The notes under the pieces were generated by a model. The model did not search any database and was not told the origin of the DNA. It worked only from the letters and a program-made list of their open reading frames with translations. A stretch of DNA of 64,000 nt, taken from Adineta vaga (Eukaryota > Rotifera). Shown piece by piece: positions 46,863-60,900 of this stretch (its first letter is position 1; each line of letters begins with the position of its first letter). A program made the position numbers and the translations under genes. The stretch spans positions 12,710,001 to 12,774,000 of the forward strand of contig CP075492.1 in NCBI GenBank assembly GCA_021613535.1. Reading direction: 5' to 3'.

Positions 46863-48819
46863 TCAATGTTTTAATCGAGAAAAATGATTCTTTGCTCGAT
46901 TAAATAAACTTCTATCGATTTGATTATCAAGCATAAATCGATTACATTGTTCTTTTTTAAACAGACCATTTTCATTTGTCATAAAGTGGGCATAACGACG
47001 TTGAAGAATAGGATTTGTTGAGAGAAGATGAAGAGTATTGAATGTCATTTGACGTGATGGATCAAGTTCAGATACAAGTGTCATATACGGTCCAGCAGAA
47101 TTTTGACGAAATGTACAAGCGAGATTATTAATTGCAATATTCGACTAAATAGAAACAAACGAATTGAACTTTTAAAAACGAAACTATTCGATCCATACTT
47201 TTTGTACTATTCTGCCTCGTTTATTCATACATAACCAAAGACCAGATACATAATTTTGTATTTGAACACGACTATAAGCACCCACAGATCGAAAAGCAAA
47301 GATAGCTAAAAGAGATTGGTTTTTTTTCAAAGAAGAAACAAACATCTATCTACATACTTGCTGAATCACGTCGATTTTGTACAATAGTTCGATATGGTTG
47401 TAAATTTGAAAATCGAAGATAGAGTGAGCCAGGTAAAATATTACAATGAAAAACAATACGATAATAACGTATACTAGCTAATTGAGAACCATCTGGTTGT
47501 CGATGGAGAAAACTGATTAATGATGGTCGATAACGACGATCTTCTGTTCGTCGAAATTGAATGTATGAATTTGGAAACGGATCAGCACCAAGTGACAGAG
47601 AAGTTTGTAAGGATAAGATTGGCTAAAGAAAATCAATTACAGTTGTGTGTGTGTTTTCTTTTAAACCTTGAATCAATGTTATGGTAGAATAGAAATATGG
47701 CAACAGCAGTAAGAACAGTTCAAATTTCTTTTTATTTCTTTCGATAGTTATTCACAATGATCATTACTTAGATTAAACGACCATCATTTCATCGTTCTAT
47801 GATGCAATTCATTCTTACAACATTACGAATGGAAATATATCGAGAGTATAATCGAGTAAACTATATGAACATTTGTTACGACAACGAGTAAATTCAATAA
47901 TGTAAAAAGAAGAAAAGAAAAAGAATTTAACTACACCGGAACTTTTTTTCTTCCTAATGTAATCAGTTCTGATATTAATACTTGTACATTATTAACTAAG
48001 TAAATAATAACAAAAACATTTTGTGCTTTACTTTCAATTAGAATGACATCTCTACTTCGATGAGAAGTGAACAACTTATATTCACAAAAGAAGAACATTG
48101 ATTCATATACATATATAAATCGATACTTTTTATATTATACATTCTCACACAATCATAGCTTTTATTGTCCTATTGACAGTTGCATGATACATATATACAA
48201 CAGACAATATAATGTAAACAAATATCAATTATATCTCGAAAGTATATGGGTAATAATCCTCTATCACTAATGATTGTTAATACAATGAACAAAAAAAAAA
48301 TAAGAAAATATCTCGTTTAAGTATATGGAATATTAGTGAACAATATAATGATGATGATGATGATGATGATGATGAAACATAACATATATATCGTAATGGT
48401 TATCAAATGTAGATACGAATAACTCGTACATCATTATGACTATTGTCAAGCCTTGATGTAGTATGATGTTCTTCATCATTACATACATGTAATCGATGAG
48501 AATATAAACATCACCTTCTGACGCATAGTCATTGATACTATAATGAACTTCCATCGTCCATTTTTTTTTCTCAATAGTTATGTCTTCTTTTACGCTGTAC
48601 TATATGATGATATGAATATAATGACAAAGATGAATGTCAACTTTTTTTTGTCTCATCACTTCCTCATAGATTTTAAAGTGCAATAAAACTAAATTATACC
48701 TCTACTTTTAAGACAAAACTATTGCAGATCATAAAATGATATGTTAAATATTCAATTGAACTTACCACAGTTAGAACACTGGCAGTGAAAATAAACAATA
48801 GAATTATGTTTGTTGCCAT
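46863..48819 (-). CDS. FGF-like secreted protein
   Basis: Three exons between 47,627 and 46,863 encode a beta-trefoil-like pattern. It includes GSLYLRFSNLQ, FAFRSVGAYSRVQIQNYVSGLWLCMNKRGRIVQK (the FGF core, compare ...YLCMNkkGkL), then LACTFRQNSAGPYMTLVSELDPSRQMTFN (compare eCvFrE...Y.tyaS). The tail is basic and ends SRLKH. A candidate first exon at 48,819-48,766 encodes a signal peptide (MATNIILLFIFTASVLT) and ends at GTG|GTAAGT in phase 0, matching the phase of the exon that starts at 47,627. This implies an unusually long intron of ~1.1 kb. The FGF core is well supported; the linkage to the signal exon is inference. Expected role: receptor tyrosine kinase ligand. Confidence 0.6.
48340..48376. 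repeat. (GAT)n microsatellite
   Basis: This is a run of about eleven GAT/ATG triplets inside the long intron of the FGF-like gene. No coding role is seen. Confidence 0.7.
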
Positions 48820-51057
48820 CCATTCGTCAACTTAAGTAGAAATATCATAATGAGTCTTGCTTAATCTATAGTAGTAAAACTGATGATTGAAATGAATTGA
48901 TATTAAAAATTCAAAAGAGAATGAACTATTGTTAGTCATTAGTAAAAATGTTGTAGCATAACATACTTACAGAATGAATTACAAAACGGAAAGATTTACG
49001 TTTGTATTGTGTTATTTATGGAAGTAAATCATGCAAAGTAAAAAATCGAAAGAATCGAACAAGTAAATTACACATATTCTTTCTTCCCATCATCGCTCGT
49101 TTTTTTTTTTCGTATGTCTATTCTTATTCTCTCATTCTCTATTCAACGTTTCGACAACGATAAAAGAAAGAGAACATATACGCACACACAAAAAAAAAGA
49201 TATACCATCTCGTTCTTCCTTTCTCTCTTGTTCAATTGATTTCTGTTAGAAACATTCATTGGAAGATTAATTATGGAACAACTCGTTTTTGTATGACAAA
49301 AAGAAAAAGAACGAACGAAACAGAGTCAGTTCCTTTTCTCTGTTATGAATTTTTTGTATCAATGTCTTTCAGTTGTTTGCTCTGTCTATATACATCTCAA
49401 ATTTGATAACCATTGTCAGGTAAAATAAGAAGTTTTTCAACCCTGAACTAGTCCATTATGCAGAGTGATTGATCCTTCAAAAGGTAACGAATAGTACAAT
49501 TTCGTTCTTACAAATGAATAATAACAAGGCTATAGAAAGTTTTATTTTGATGACACGATTGTTATTTAATTGTTTGCTTCTATATGATATATACATGTTT
49601 AAATTTAATGATAGATTCTTCCATTTTGTCCTTGAAAAAAAGAAACCCGGACAGTATCATTGTACCAGTCAATTTATAATATCAATAGTGCATGTTAAAA
49701 GAATATGAATATCTTTGAGGGTATATTGGAATATATTTTATCTCATGCATGACTAACATTAATAGATGGAACGAACGACGTAATCGAAAAAAAATTTATA
49801 TAAATAAGTACCAAGGGTCAGTAAAAAAATGTTCTGCTCGAACGGAAAACGTGAATTTTTTTCAAAAAGAAATTCCAATTAATTTCTCATTTAAATGTTC
49901 GGACAGAATTTTCACGAGTCAATACAGCTTCTGATATTTATTGTTAAATTTTTGAAACCTTATAAGAATGTTACTGTCGTTAATTATGTAAAAAAACAAA
50001 GTCAAGTAGTATGTGTGGTGTTTTTTTCTCTCATCCGAAGAATTCTCTGCATACTTTGTACTTTTCTATGATATCGTACAAGTGTAAAGCCATTACTGTC
50101 AATTGTACAAACATCAAATGTGATGTTTTTCTGTTATTCGACGCATCAAATAATAATAACCCTTGATCATTTTAATTTTTCAAGATGAATTTTCAATCGA
50201 AATTGAATTATTATTTTCTTTTTGCAAAAAGACGATCTAATTATGTTTCAGTGAAGTACTTGCGTATTTAAGATTTATTTCTCATCGATTGACTTACATG
50301 GATGATGTTTATTGAATGATAAGAAGAAAGAAAAAACGAGGTTATTATATGACCCAAATGAAACGTGATACGATAAAGTTTGTCTATATCATAAGGAAGT
50401 GAATAATAAATAATACGTGTATTGTGTACAAGATAAAATATCTCGAATGTCGTCTGATTTATAAATCAATAAAATAACTTGTTTTTTTTTCATTTTCTTA
50501 GAAAAATAACTCTCCGTAAAATGTTTAATCAGTTGTCTATTTTTATCGATGTTTAGATTTGCTTGTGTACTTGAATGCAATAAAATGAGACGAATTATTT
50601 CTGATTAATAGCGATTGATTTTCGAATTAGCAAAACTCTCGAGACAATAATTATTGATTCAGATAAAAAATATTCTTTTGCTAATGGATCTATGCAATCA
50701 ATTTCTGTTAACAATGCTTTCCATTCTTTCAGTTAGAGTTTCGATATTTAACTGAATAACTGTCAATTTTTGTCTCTTATGAAAAAGGAAAGTCTTTTAA
50801 ATATATATAGGCAAGGTCATATTTAATATGAAAAAAAGTTTTGTTGAAGCTCGATTGTAGAATAGAAGTTTATTGAGGACACTGATAGTTCTGAACTGGT
50901 AAAAAACTGAATTCGTTAGCAGATAATTTTTCAGTTACAATGACTATCACCTCTCTCTTTCACAAATTGAACTTTATGTAGTTTTCTAATACCACAAGTT
51001 TATTACATCATATATACGCAAAAGAAATTACAAATACTATTTTAAAAAAGTTCGTTT
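48820..51057. other. Gene desert, nothing recognised
   Basis: This is about 2.2 kb of A/T-rich DNA with no supported gene. Several short open frames on both strands lack domains or splice context. It contains homopolymer T and A runs and no obvious transposon ends. Confidence 0.4.
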
Positions 51058-51288
51058 TTAACTAATATAATGTTGATGAATAGCAGCAGGAAAGCCAGTA
51101 TATGGTTGGAAATGATTATGACCTAATGGAACGAAATCAATTTCTCGTTCGATATTGACACGTCCTGTAAATAAATTACGATGAACTTCGACATCCTGTG
51201 TATAAATACCATAACCATAATTTCCATAACCAATGGTTTGATAATCTTGATTCTAACTATTGATAGGAACAATTGGTGCACTGATCAT
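51058..51288 (-). pseudogene. Small Tyr/Gly/His-rich ORF interrupted by TAG
   Basis: Reading minus from ATG 51288 gives MISAPIVPINS, then TAG (51253-51255), then in the same frame NQDYQTIGYGNYGYGIYTQD, VEVHRNLFTGRVNIEREIDF, VPLGHNHFQPYTGFPAAI and HQHYIS with stop at 51058-51060. The 76-codon frame is compositionally distinctive (Tyr, Gly, Asn, His) and looks like a genuine small protein rather than chance A/T-rich DNA. No family is recognised and no intron removing the TAG could be drawn. It may be a recently inactivated gene or a readthrough case. Confidence 0.45.
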
Positions 51289-51960
51289 TTTTATTTGATT
51301 TGTAATAGAATGTAGTAAAATAGTAAAATACTTTCTTGTATGAATGTATGAAAAGATAAGAAAAACTTGCTGATATTTATACTCTAACGATACATCGGTA
51401 AATAATACATTGAAAAGACGTTGATATACGTCACGAATGACGTATTATACAAACCATGTACTATGGATAGGTACAAATAAACATTTAAAATAATAGGTAA
51501 GATTGATGAAGAATATTCGCGAAAAAGATATAAATATCTTTTTTACCTAACTAGTACTCAGATATATTTTTGCATAACAGCAATCAAATCCTACAGATAG
51601 AACGTAATTACGCACATCCTCAATCAAGAGTATTCTGAAGCTATGGATTTACGTTTGTAATGTAATCTTCAATTCTATCTCTGAAGCGTTTTTCTGCTTA
51701 GTGTAAGTAATCAGTTTTGAAAAGAATAGCATCGTTTTAATTAGAAAACTCCTGAATATTTTTATTTATCATTATTCACTCATAAACAAACACATTCTAC
51801 TTTTCTCTTTGATAAAGAAATCTAAAAACTGTTTCACAATGAAAGTTAAAAACAAAATCACGAAAATCATTGTTAATATCAACAATGAATGCAAAAGAAT
51901 ATGAAAGACATCACCGATTTTCGAGCATAGATACAATTAAAAAAAGAATAATATAAGTTT
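51289..51960. other. Intergenic, 3' flank of VPS13
   Basis: The stretch is A/T-rich and no gene was recognised. Confidence 0.4.
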
Positions 51961-54900
51961 TTAATAACCAGCAATATGCATTGCATCACTGATTCTCTTG
52001 ACAATATACTAAATAAAATTTATTGAATAAAACAACAGTCAATATTTTATAAATCAATTTTACCTGAGCATCGGCATTATGTCTGTAACTAACTAATTTT
52101 CCATATGATCGATGTGATCGTAATGTTCCTGTTTTCTTTTCTTCCTACAAACAAATAGAAAATCAATTCGAATTTCAAATAGACATCCATATGAGCTATA
52201 AAATCAACAAGCAAAGAGAACCAAACTATATATCGCTCTTCTCATATATTCTATATGCTTTACAATATTTGACGATGTCTTCTCGATGGTTTTTGAAAGT
52301 GAAGATATTGTGACTTTTTTTACATTGGTGGTTTATATTTCATTCGGTTTATACTCGAATGACTTACTTTGGTAAAAATTTGAATTTGTTTTGAATCTAA
52401 TTTGATTGTAGGATTTTCTTTTAATTCACTATATTCGATCTCCCAATCAATTTCATACGATCCAAGAAAAGATATTTCAGTGACAAATAGTAAACGTCTA
52501 TTTAAAAAACAATAATATAGAAGTAAGAAATTTAATTGAATTCGCTTTATTCTCTTTTACTTGGATGTTGCAATTAGCCATGATGATAGATTGTCCAAAC
52601 AAGTTATATGTGCAACATATGTATCTCCAGATTTGGAATATTTTCCATCTTCAAGCCGCTAAAAATATACAGAAAACAAAAGAATTGAAAATAATCAAGA
52701 GAAATGTGGAAAGTACATTTAGAATATAAAAACCCATTGCTTCGTGAAAGACATAAGGTCGAATAAGACCGTCACGACCTACATGCCGTGGATAACGAAC
52801 ACGACGAACGATTCCTTCATTTTGAACAGTTCTATGAAGAATAAAAGAGTAAATGAACATTTCATTTTATCTATTCTTCGAAAATGAGATCTTACCGTTT
52901 AGCAATATCAAGTGACGTAGTTGTAAAATCTACAATTCCACCTGTTGGTCGTGCTACAAGACCAATGAAACCTTTTCCTAAACCTTTAAAAAAACCACTT
53001 GCTCCATCAGCTTTTGCACCCGCGACTGGTTTTTTCACAACACCTGTGACACCATCGACAAAACCCATAACAACATTCTTGCCTGCAGTAGCAATATCTG
53101 ATGCGACATTACCACCTGGTTCTTTACGACGTATACGTGATGCTTTATAATCATCATCAAATGTAAATGTTGCTAAACCTTTGCCAAGAACACCAGTTAT
53201 TTTCGAGAATGCACCCGCAGCACCTCCAACTGCTGAACCAAACAATGTTCGAACACCGGTCGCTACACCTTCAGCAAATTCCATTGGACCTTCAATAGCT
53301 CCCTTAGAAAAACAAAAACAACAACAACAATCAAGACTATTGTCTTTTTCTCAAAAACAAAATACTTTGTATGGTTCATAAAAGAATGATTCGACTCCTT
53401 CTGCAAGGCCATGAATAACGCCTAGTGGATTTCCAAGTACATCTAAACCAAGTACTAACACATGAATTTGTTTCATAAATTGATGTTTATAATGAGCTGA
53501 AACATCATTTGTTATTTTCGTAACTGTAAATTTATCACGATTTCGTTCATAAAAACCCAAACTATAAAATGAGATCACAACTAAAACTCAACTTTTATCT
53601 AAATAATTATTTCTACCGTAGAATAACATCTTGTACTTCAGCAACATTGAGTGTTTGTAAAAGAAATCCAACTAATGGATATTCAGCTAACAATTCTTCA
53701 GATGGATTTTTACCATGCATTGAAAAACTGACATGAATCTAAACGAACAATTTTCTTTTCTATAAGCTTTAATTTCTTTTTTCTTCCTTGAAATACCTTC
53801 AATGGTGATAAATGTATGCTGTCAAAATACATTTCTGTATCACCCGATGGTGTATCAATTTGTGCTTTGATTATTTGATCCAATGATTGTTTGATTTGTT
53901 CCAAATCTGAATTCATATTGACGGTAGGTGCTGCTGAATTCTACATGAAAGACAAAAGTTCGACGAATTTGAAAAGAAATTAAAAAGAAAAAGAACGAAC
54001 AGTTTCTGGTCTTAAGAAGGCAAGAAGTGCAACAATTAAACCTTGATCAATTTTAACAGCAAATTCTTGTATAAGTAATTTAAAATATTTGAATTGTACA
54101 ACATTTGAACGTGTCGATTTCGTTTGATAGATACTCAATTCAATGAATGCTTTGTCAGCATGCTCTGCTTCTGTCGCTTTGGATATAACTGGATGAAGCA
54201 TAACAGGAAAGATGGTATAATCAAGTTGATTATCGATTTGTACACGGTTGATACGTATATGTAATGCTGAATTAGTGACAGACCATGCATATTCAATCCA
54301 TAGACCTTCTAATGCTTGACGTTTCACATGTTTTCGACGATCTTTTGACGAAATTAAATATGCTGCATCTTCATCGAATAGAATTTCCTTTGAAAAAGAA
54401 GAGAAAATCAAGTATTTCAATTAGATAGAAATCCTACTCGATATTTATCAGTACTATATTTGGCTGCGAGAAGTTGTTTGTTTTCAGGATTAGCTTCTCG
54501 TTGTTCAAGATGAGTATGATAGAGTTTTTCTAATTCATCGTTTATTGCTTTTGGTAATGGTTTAACACGAGTTCTTTTTGTTTCAGTCCAAACAACTTTT
54601 GATTTATTTAAACTTATAAAAAGCATTTCTTCACGTGTTCTATCATTAACAATTGAAATACCAATATCATGAATACGAATTTGTATACGTTGATCCATTG
54701 ATTCAGCTAATGATGGCATCTAGAGAAGTTATTTATAATTCTTCTATTATATAAATTGAAAATGTATAATACATACGCCAGAAGCTGCTTCGATCACTTT
54801 TGAATTGTCCGAAAAGAGTAGAACTGTTTGAACACCATCAACGAAAACGGTATATATTACATTACGTTCACCATCTTGACCAAATGAACCACATAAAGGC

Positions 54901-57900
54901 TAGAAGATACAACATTTAAAATAGAACAATCGTGATAATGATATCGATTTACTTACAGTTAATTCAATTTTTGTCGTCTTTGAACCACAGGATACGACTA
55001 ATTCTCGTTTTTTTATTGGATCTAACCATGTATAATAAACATAATGCAATTGTGGTAAAAGTTGTGCTCGTCTAATTTATTTGTTTTTTTTTTCAAAAAT
55101 TAATCATAATTATTTTATACAAATTAATCTTTTCAACTTACGGATCACCAGCTTGACAAAATGTGACTGGTTCGTTTTTCAGACAATTAACAACAAGTAA
55201 TGGTGCATCTCCAACTTTATAATCGCCAAAAATAACTCGAACACCCTCGAATTCTGTTGCTGTAACTTCAACATTAAGTGCTGGACGTTCTTCATCGTCC
55301 ATACGTAAAAGTGTTCGATATATTTGATTGAACGAGAATGGTGTCGATGAGGTTTGATTATGTGTGTAACGAACACGCATAATACCTTCTTTGATATTAC
55401 GTGGCCAGTATGGAATCAACTAGAACGTTTGCAAATGAAAGAAAAACAAAGACAATTGCTTCGTTTTCTTACTTGATCCGGCTCGATAGTTTTCCATGCA
55501 TCTTGTTCTTTATCACCGACCGTTTCAACGACTTCAATTCCACTCTATTCAAGACAAAAAGAATGAAAATCAGATCTGAATAAAATTCTTCTAAACATAC
55601 AGTTGATTTATTTGTTATGACCATCGATGGTAAAAGTGTAACAAGTTTTGTTAAACCAAACGAACTTGTTACAATATCCACACAAACCTATTTCAAAAAA
55701 AATATTCTTCACAATCTTCGATTCATTATTAATTCTTTTTTTTTTGCATACCATGTATATTCGATCGTTTGGTACTTTACAACTGGACAGAGCTGTACTT
55801 TTAATCACATCTAAAGGGAATTTATCCGACCAGTTAGTCGTTGATTCAATTTGTTGATTTCCACAAACACGAATTTGTCCCTAAGTTAGATAAATTCGAA
55901 CATTCTTTTGCAAAAACAATAAGACGATTCGTTTACTTTTTTGGTTGCGTCACTGGCAAATTTTTCTGGACAGACTAAATAAGGTGTTTCAATTGGATCA
56001 ATAAATATTCGATTATTTTCAATCTAGAGAAAAGAAATCAGACCGAATGAAGATAATGCTTTTTTGTTCCTCATTACTTGAAATTCAAGTTTAAGATTTG
56101 TACGGTTGATGATCCAAAATGGTGAATAAATTGATAAACGATATGATTCATGATATGCATCAACACGTAAAACCAATCTCTATGAAAGATAGAGAAATAT
56201 TCAATTTAGTATTTGAATTTAAGGAACATTTTGCTTTACTAAAACTCGTTGAGCACTTGAATCATCGGCACTACGAAAGATCACAGGATGTTCATTATGA
56301 TCACCTCGACCTTCTGCTTCTAAACTAATAGATTCAGAAACCCATTTTACATTATCATATGATGGAATCTAAACGTAAATCGAATCTCTAGATATTTTTT
56401 TTGAAGAAATCAATTATTTACAGTAAATGCTAAAGACGATTTCTTATTGCCAGATGTAATCAACTGCATCTGACTAGACTTAAGTTCAATTGGTTCAAGA
56501 TTCTAAATCGAAATATGAAAGTTTCTAATTCATAGAAATGATTGATGGACAATCTGTAACTTACATTGATTGAGCATTGTATATCAATTGGTAAGAGATT
56601 AGTTAAATGAAGTGCAGGATAAATATAGAGACTAAATACCGTACGATTTATTTCATCGCTATTTTCTTTATAAGCGTCCGATAATTCTTTGAAAATCTTG
56701 AAAAGAAAAGAAAGAAATAGATTAATGTTTGTAAGATTCTATCAATATATTTTTCTCTTACGACAAAATTTGCTTCTTTGCCAGTTGTTAATCGTAATTT
56801 TCTTTCTATTGAAAATTCATTAATCCAATTAAATGAGAAAAAGTCTTTCTCATCATGCTCCCTAAAAGTAATTCAATCATTTTCCTATTGAAATAAATGC
56901 TCAAATTACTCATCAACTGTGAAAAAAAGCGATGTATTTGTCGAATTATAAAGTATATCAATTGGTACATTATAATCCTGATTAACTTCGATACGTGCAA
57001 TTCGTGTATAATGTTTTGAATTTGTCGAATCAACATTTAAAAGAAGTAATGGTAGTGTTGTATTATTAAAGATTCGAACAATTGAACTAAGAGTAATACG
57101 TCGACGATCATTTTCGACTTGAGCATCACAAAGAATTTGAATTGGCCAATCCGGATTTAAAGATGATGCCAAATCATAAACACGTTTCCATGTACGATTA
57201 ATACTAACTCTTTTCGTTATATCTCGATACTAAAGAAATTTTCCAATTCACATAACAGAAAAAAAAGACAAATCAAATTTTACTTTAATCGAAAATTCTT
57301 GTGGATTTTTATAACTTTGTTCTTCGATAACTGAAAGTCGTCCATGAGTTTGATGTTCATTATATATATTCAATGGCACAGATTGATCTGGTTGAAGAGT
57401 TATTGATGTTGTTTGTGAATCATTAGAAAACTAGAAATGAAAACAATGGAAAACGAAGACTAAGAAATAGTTATACATACAACAAGACCCGTAAGTTGAT
57501 CAATGTATAGTTCTAGTCCAGTTTTATTCGATACGGATAATAATGGTTGATCATCAGCATCAGTTGGTGGTAATCGTTTATTATAAACATCACCGAAAAG
57601 TGTTGCTAAACGTTGAACAAGATCAAGACCACTTTTTGTTATTGTAATATTTAATAATTGATCGGCACGAATTAAAATCAATTGTTTGCCAGTTGACGAT
57701 GGAATACCTTCTTTACGTTGTTGTTCATCAATTGCTGATGATCCTGTTTTTTCAGCATATGGAAGCGCCTTTGAAAGAAAAAGAAAAACAAAACGCATAA
57801 GTCTACATCTATACAATTGGATTCATTCAGTAGATTTTTATGTGAGGAAAATCAACATCCATTATTAGTGATATTAACAACGTACATAATAAATACTTTT

Positions 57901-60900
57901 TATTCGATATTTAACATCGTCATTTTGCTAAAAATGAGAAAGGTTATCCTCGCGATAGTTAATTGCATATATTTAATCAAATGAAAAACTTGTCTATTGT
58001 AGATATTTACCGGTAGAATCGAACATGTTAAACCCCATGGTGAGTAAGTCTTTCCACTTTCATCAGGAATTAGTTCAATAAGTGGTTCCCATGCTGCGAC
58101 ATGTTCATTGTATAGAGCTGCTTCAATGTTAACTGTTGATAATAACATCATCTATAAAAGAAAAGTTCAATTGAACACAATGATGATAAAGTATGTATTA
58201 CATTCGATGACCAGTTTTGTACATCAGCAGTCAAACCAGTTAAACACATAGCTACAACAGATTTAGTAACGACACCTAAACCAACTTCGAGTTTGAGTTC
58301 GAGTGTTTCCAATGTTAAGATTAACTAAAAGAACATCTATCATTTCGAATTTTTTTTTGAATTTCTTTTTTCGTGTCGCACCTGTTGAATTAATGGTTTT
58401 TCTACTACGGCTGTTTCTTCTTTTTCTTTGATTTTAACTTCTTCTTCTTTTGCAGCTTTGTGTTGAGATGCTGTACCACGAACTGTTTCTAAGACATCGA
58501 TTTCTTCAACTTTATCTTCAACATCTACGCAATTAAATCGAATATTTCTTTGAAAAAGGAAAAGAAATTCAATAGATTCAACCTTTTGTAAACCAAAAAT
58601 TTGCATCTTTGAAAAGTTTTGGATTGAATAATGATTTCGAATTGACTTTTTCGATTTCATCCGTTGTCACCGCCTTAAAACGAAGAAAATATAACATATA
58701 GAAATTCAAATGTAACAAACCTGTAATGTTCCCAATGAATTCATAACAGCAATCACAGTACGAACAGCAGCTGGTGCAATACTAACAATAATATCCGATA
58801 TTCGTAAATCGATTTTTTGCTCTTGACCTTTCGTTGTCATAAAAACATCTGCTTTCGCTGGTTGTAAGATCTTAAAAAACAAAGAATATAAATCAGTTTG
58901 TAAAAAAACAAATAAATTTATTTACGCGATATTTGACTTTGGATGCAGAATTAGCAGAACTTTTTAATTCAGCAAAATTGGAACTGTAAACTGTTAAATC
59001 TTTTAACCAACCATATAAGCTTGATTCTTCGTTGACGATAAGCATCCGCATTTCCAATGCCAACTAAAAAAGACGTTTATGTGAATTCGTATAGAAATGA
59101 GAGATAGTGAAGTCTTTTTTCTTTGCTTCTGAATATGAACTTACATCAAGTACAAGACAATTTGAATTGGCATTATGTTGATCTTCAAGAAGAATAACTT
59201 CAGGATGTTTTACTAACACTTCCAATACTGTTTCAACATCTGCATCTGCATTCGGTGTAGCTACAAAGAAAAATATTTCTCTGTTATATTAAAGCAATAG
59301 TTTGTTTTTAGAAAATATCAATACGTTTTGCCACTGGTGTTGGCGTTTTTGTTGGAACAGTCGATGCTTTTGTATCACTTTCAACTTGATCAGTTGTAGT
59401 AATTGCTTTCGGTTGTGTATTACCCGATGGTAAACCCGAAACAAAAAAATCTTGTAATGTCATTAAATAATCCAAACTGATACAAATATAAAGACTTTCA
59501 AGTTGTGCAATTACTAATCAAAGTAAACAAAATCAATTAGAAAATATATCAATAAAAATCGATTTAGTTTACATTTGCGACGTGCTACTGGTTTTGAAGT
59601 ACTTTTCGGTGTAAATTCAAACGATGCAACAAGCATTTGAACATCTCGATCTACTGTAAAATGTCGATCCATCATACGTGTTACACTGTCTGCTTTATTT
59701 GTTTCACGTAAGTCATCAAGTAAGAAATTTTTTACTCGCGCTGTTGCTTTATAACTTCCATCTGATTTTTGACGAAATATTGCTTCAAGCATATCAATAT
59801 CGACATTGGCTAATTTCAAATTATCATTACGTGCTCCACGACGTGTACTCTAACAAATAGAGAGAGAAAAAAAGTCCGAAATTCATATTATTTGAAATAC
59901 TCACTAGGTCTGATTCACCGAGATATAATGTCAATGATAATTTACTGATTTCTGCATGAAGTCGCATTGTAGGTACTATTTCGTCACCTTGTAATTCTAA
60001 ATCATGAAATTATCGAGTTTGATTAAGCAAAAACATTAGTCATGTTTCCAACCTTTTTGTTTTTTAATTACTGCATTTTTTAATTCATCTTCTTCTTTTT
60101 CTTGTTTTTCTTGTGTATATCGATAGTTTTCATTTTGAATACTATCCTGTATTTGATCACGAATATTTTCCGAGAAATTTTCCATTAATACTTTCATTAC
60201 ACATGAATAATCATCTTTAGCTAATTGAAACTATTGAAAACATAGTAAAGTTCAATGTATTCGAAAAAGAAAACTCACATGAACTAAATCCCATTGTACT
60301 TTAATTGAAATTCCAGGTAGCTTTTTAGCTTTTTCAGGAAAAAGTGAACGATCAATATCTGTATTTAATTCTGCACAGTCAAGTAGAACAGCTTCACCGA
60401 GAATATTATAATCTGGATCAAGTTTAATACGACTAGCAAGTATATTTTCTAATCGGATTTTTTGTTGTTCAACAAGACCTTTGATTGGATGATCTACAAA
60501 ACTTGTTTTTAATGTTAATTTACCCAAATCAAGAAAGAGTGCTTCATCCGAATAAGAATTTGTTGGAACAATTATATTCGGAGCATTAAATGTTATATCG
60601 AGATGAACTTTAAATGCTTGTTCTTGAAGTTTTTGTACTTGTTCATAAGCAACATCGGCTTGTGTTGTTGCTAGATCAAGTGCTGCTTTCGTGATATTCA
60701 ATGAATCAAGGAAACTCTTAAAAGAGAATATATATTGAAAAGATTCGATGCATTGATTTTGTATTCAAAATGATTTACCAAAAGTGCATCGATATGTTTG
60801 AAAAGGAAAACAATAGTAGCTTTTGCAAATTGAACTTTCACATCACAATCATAGACATCCAATGGTTTTTTATAATTTCCAGGATAATTGAAGAGAGATA

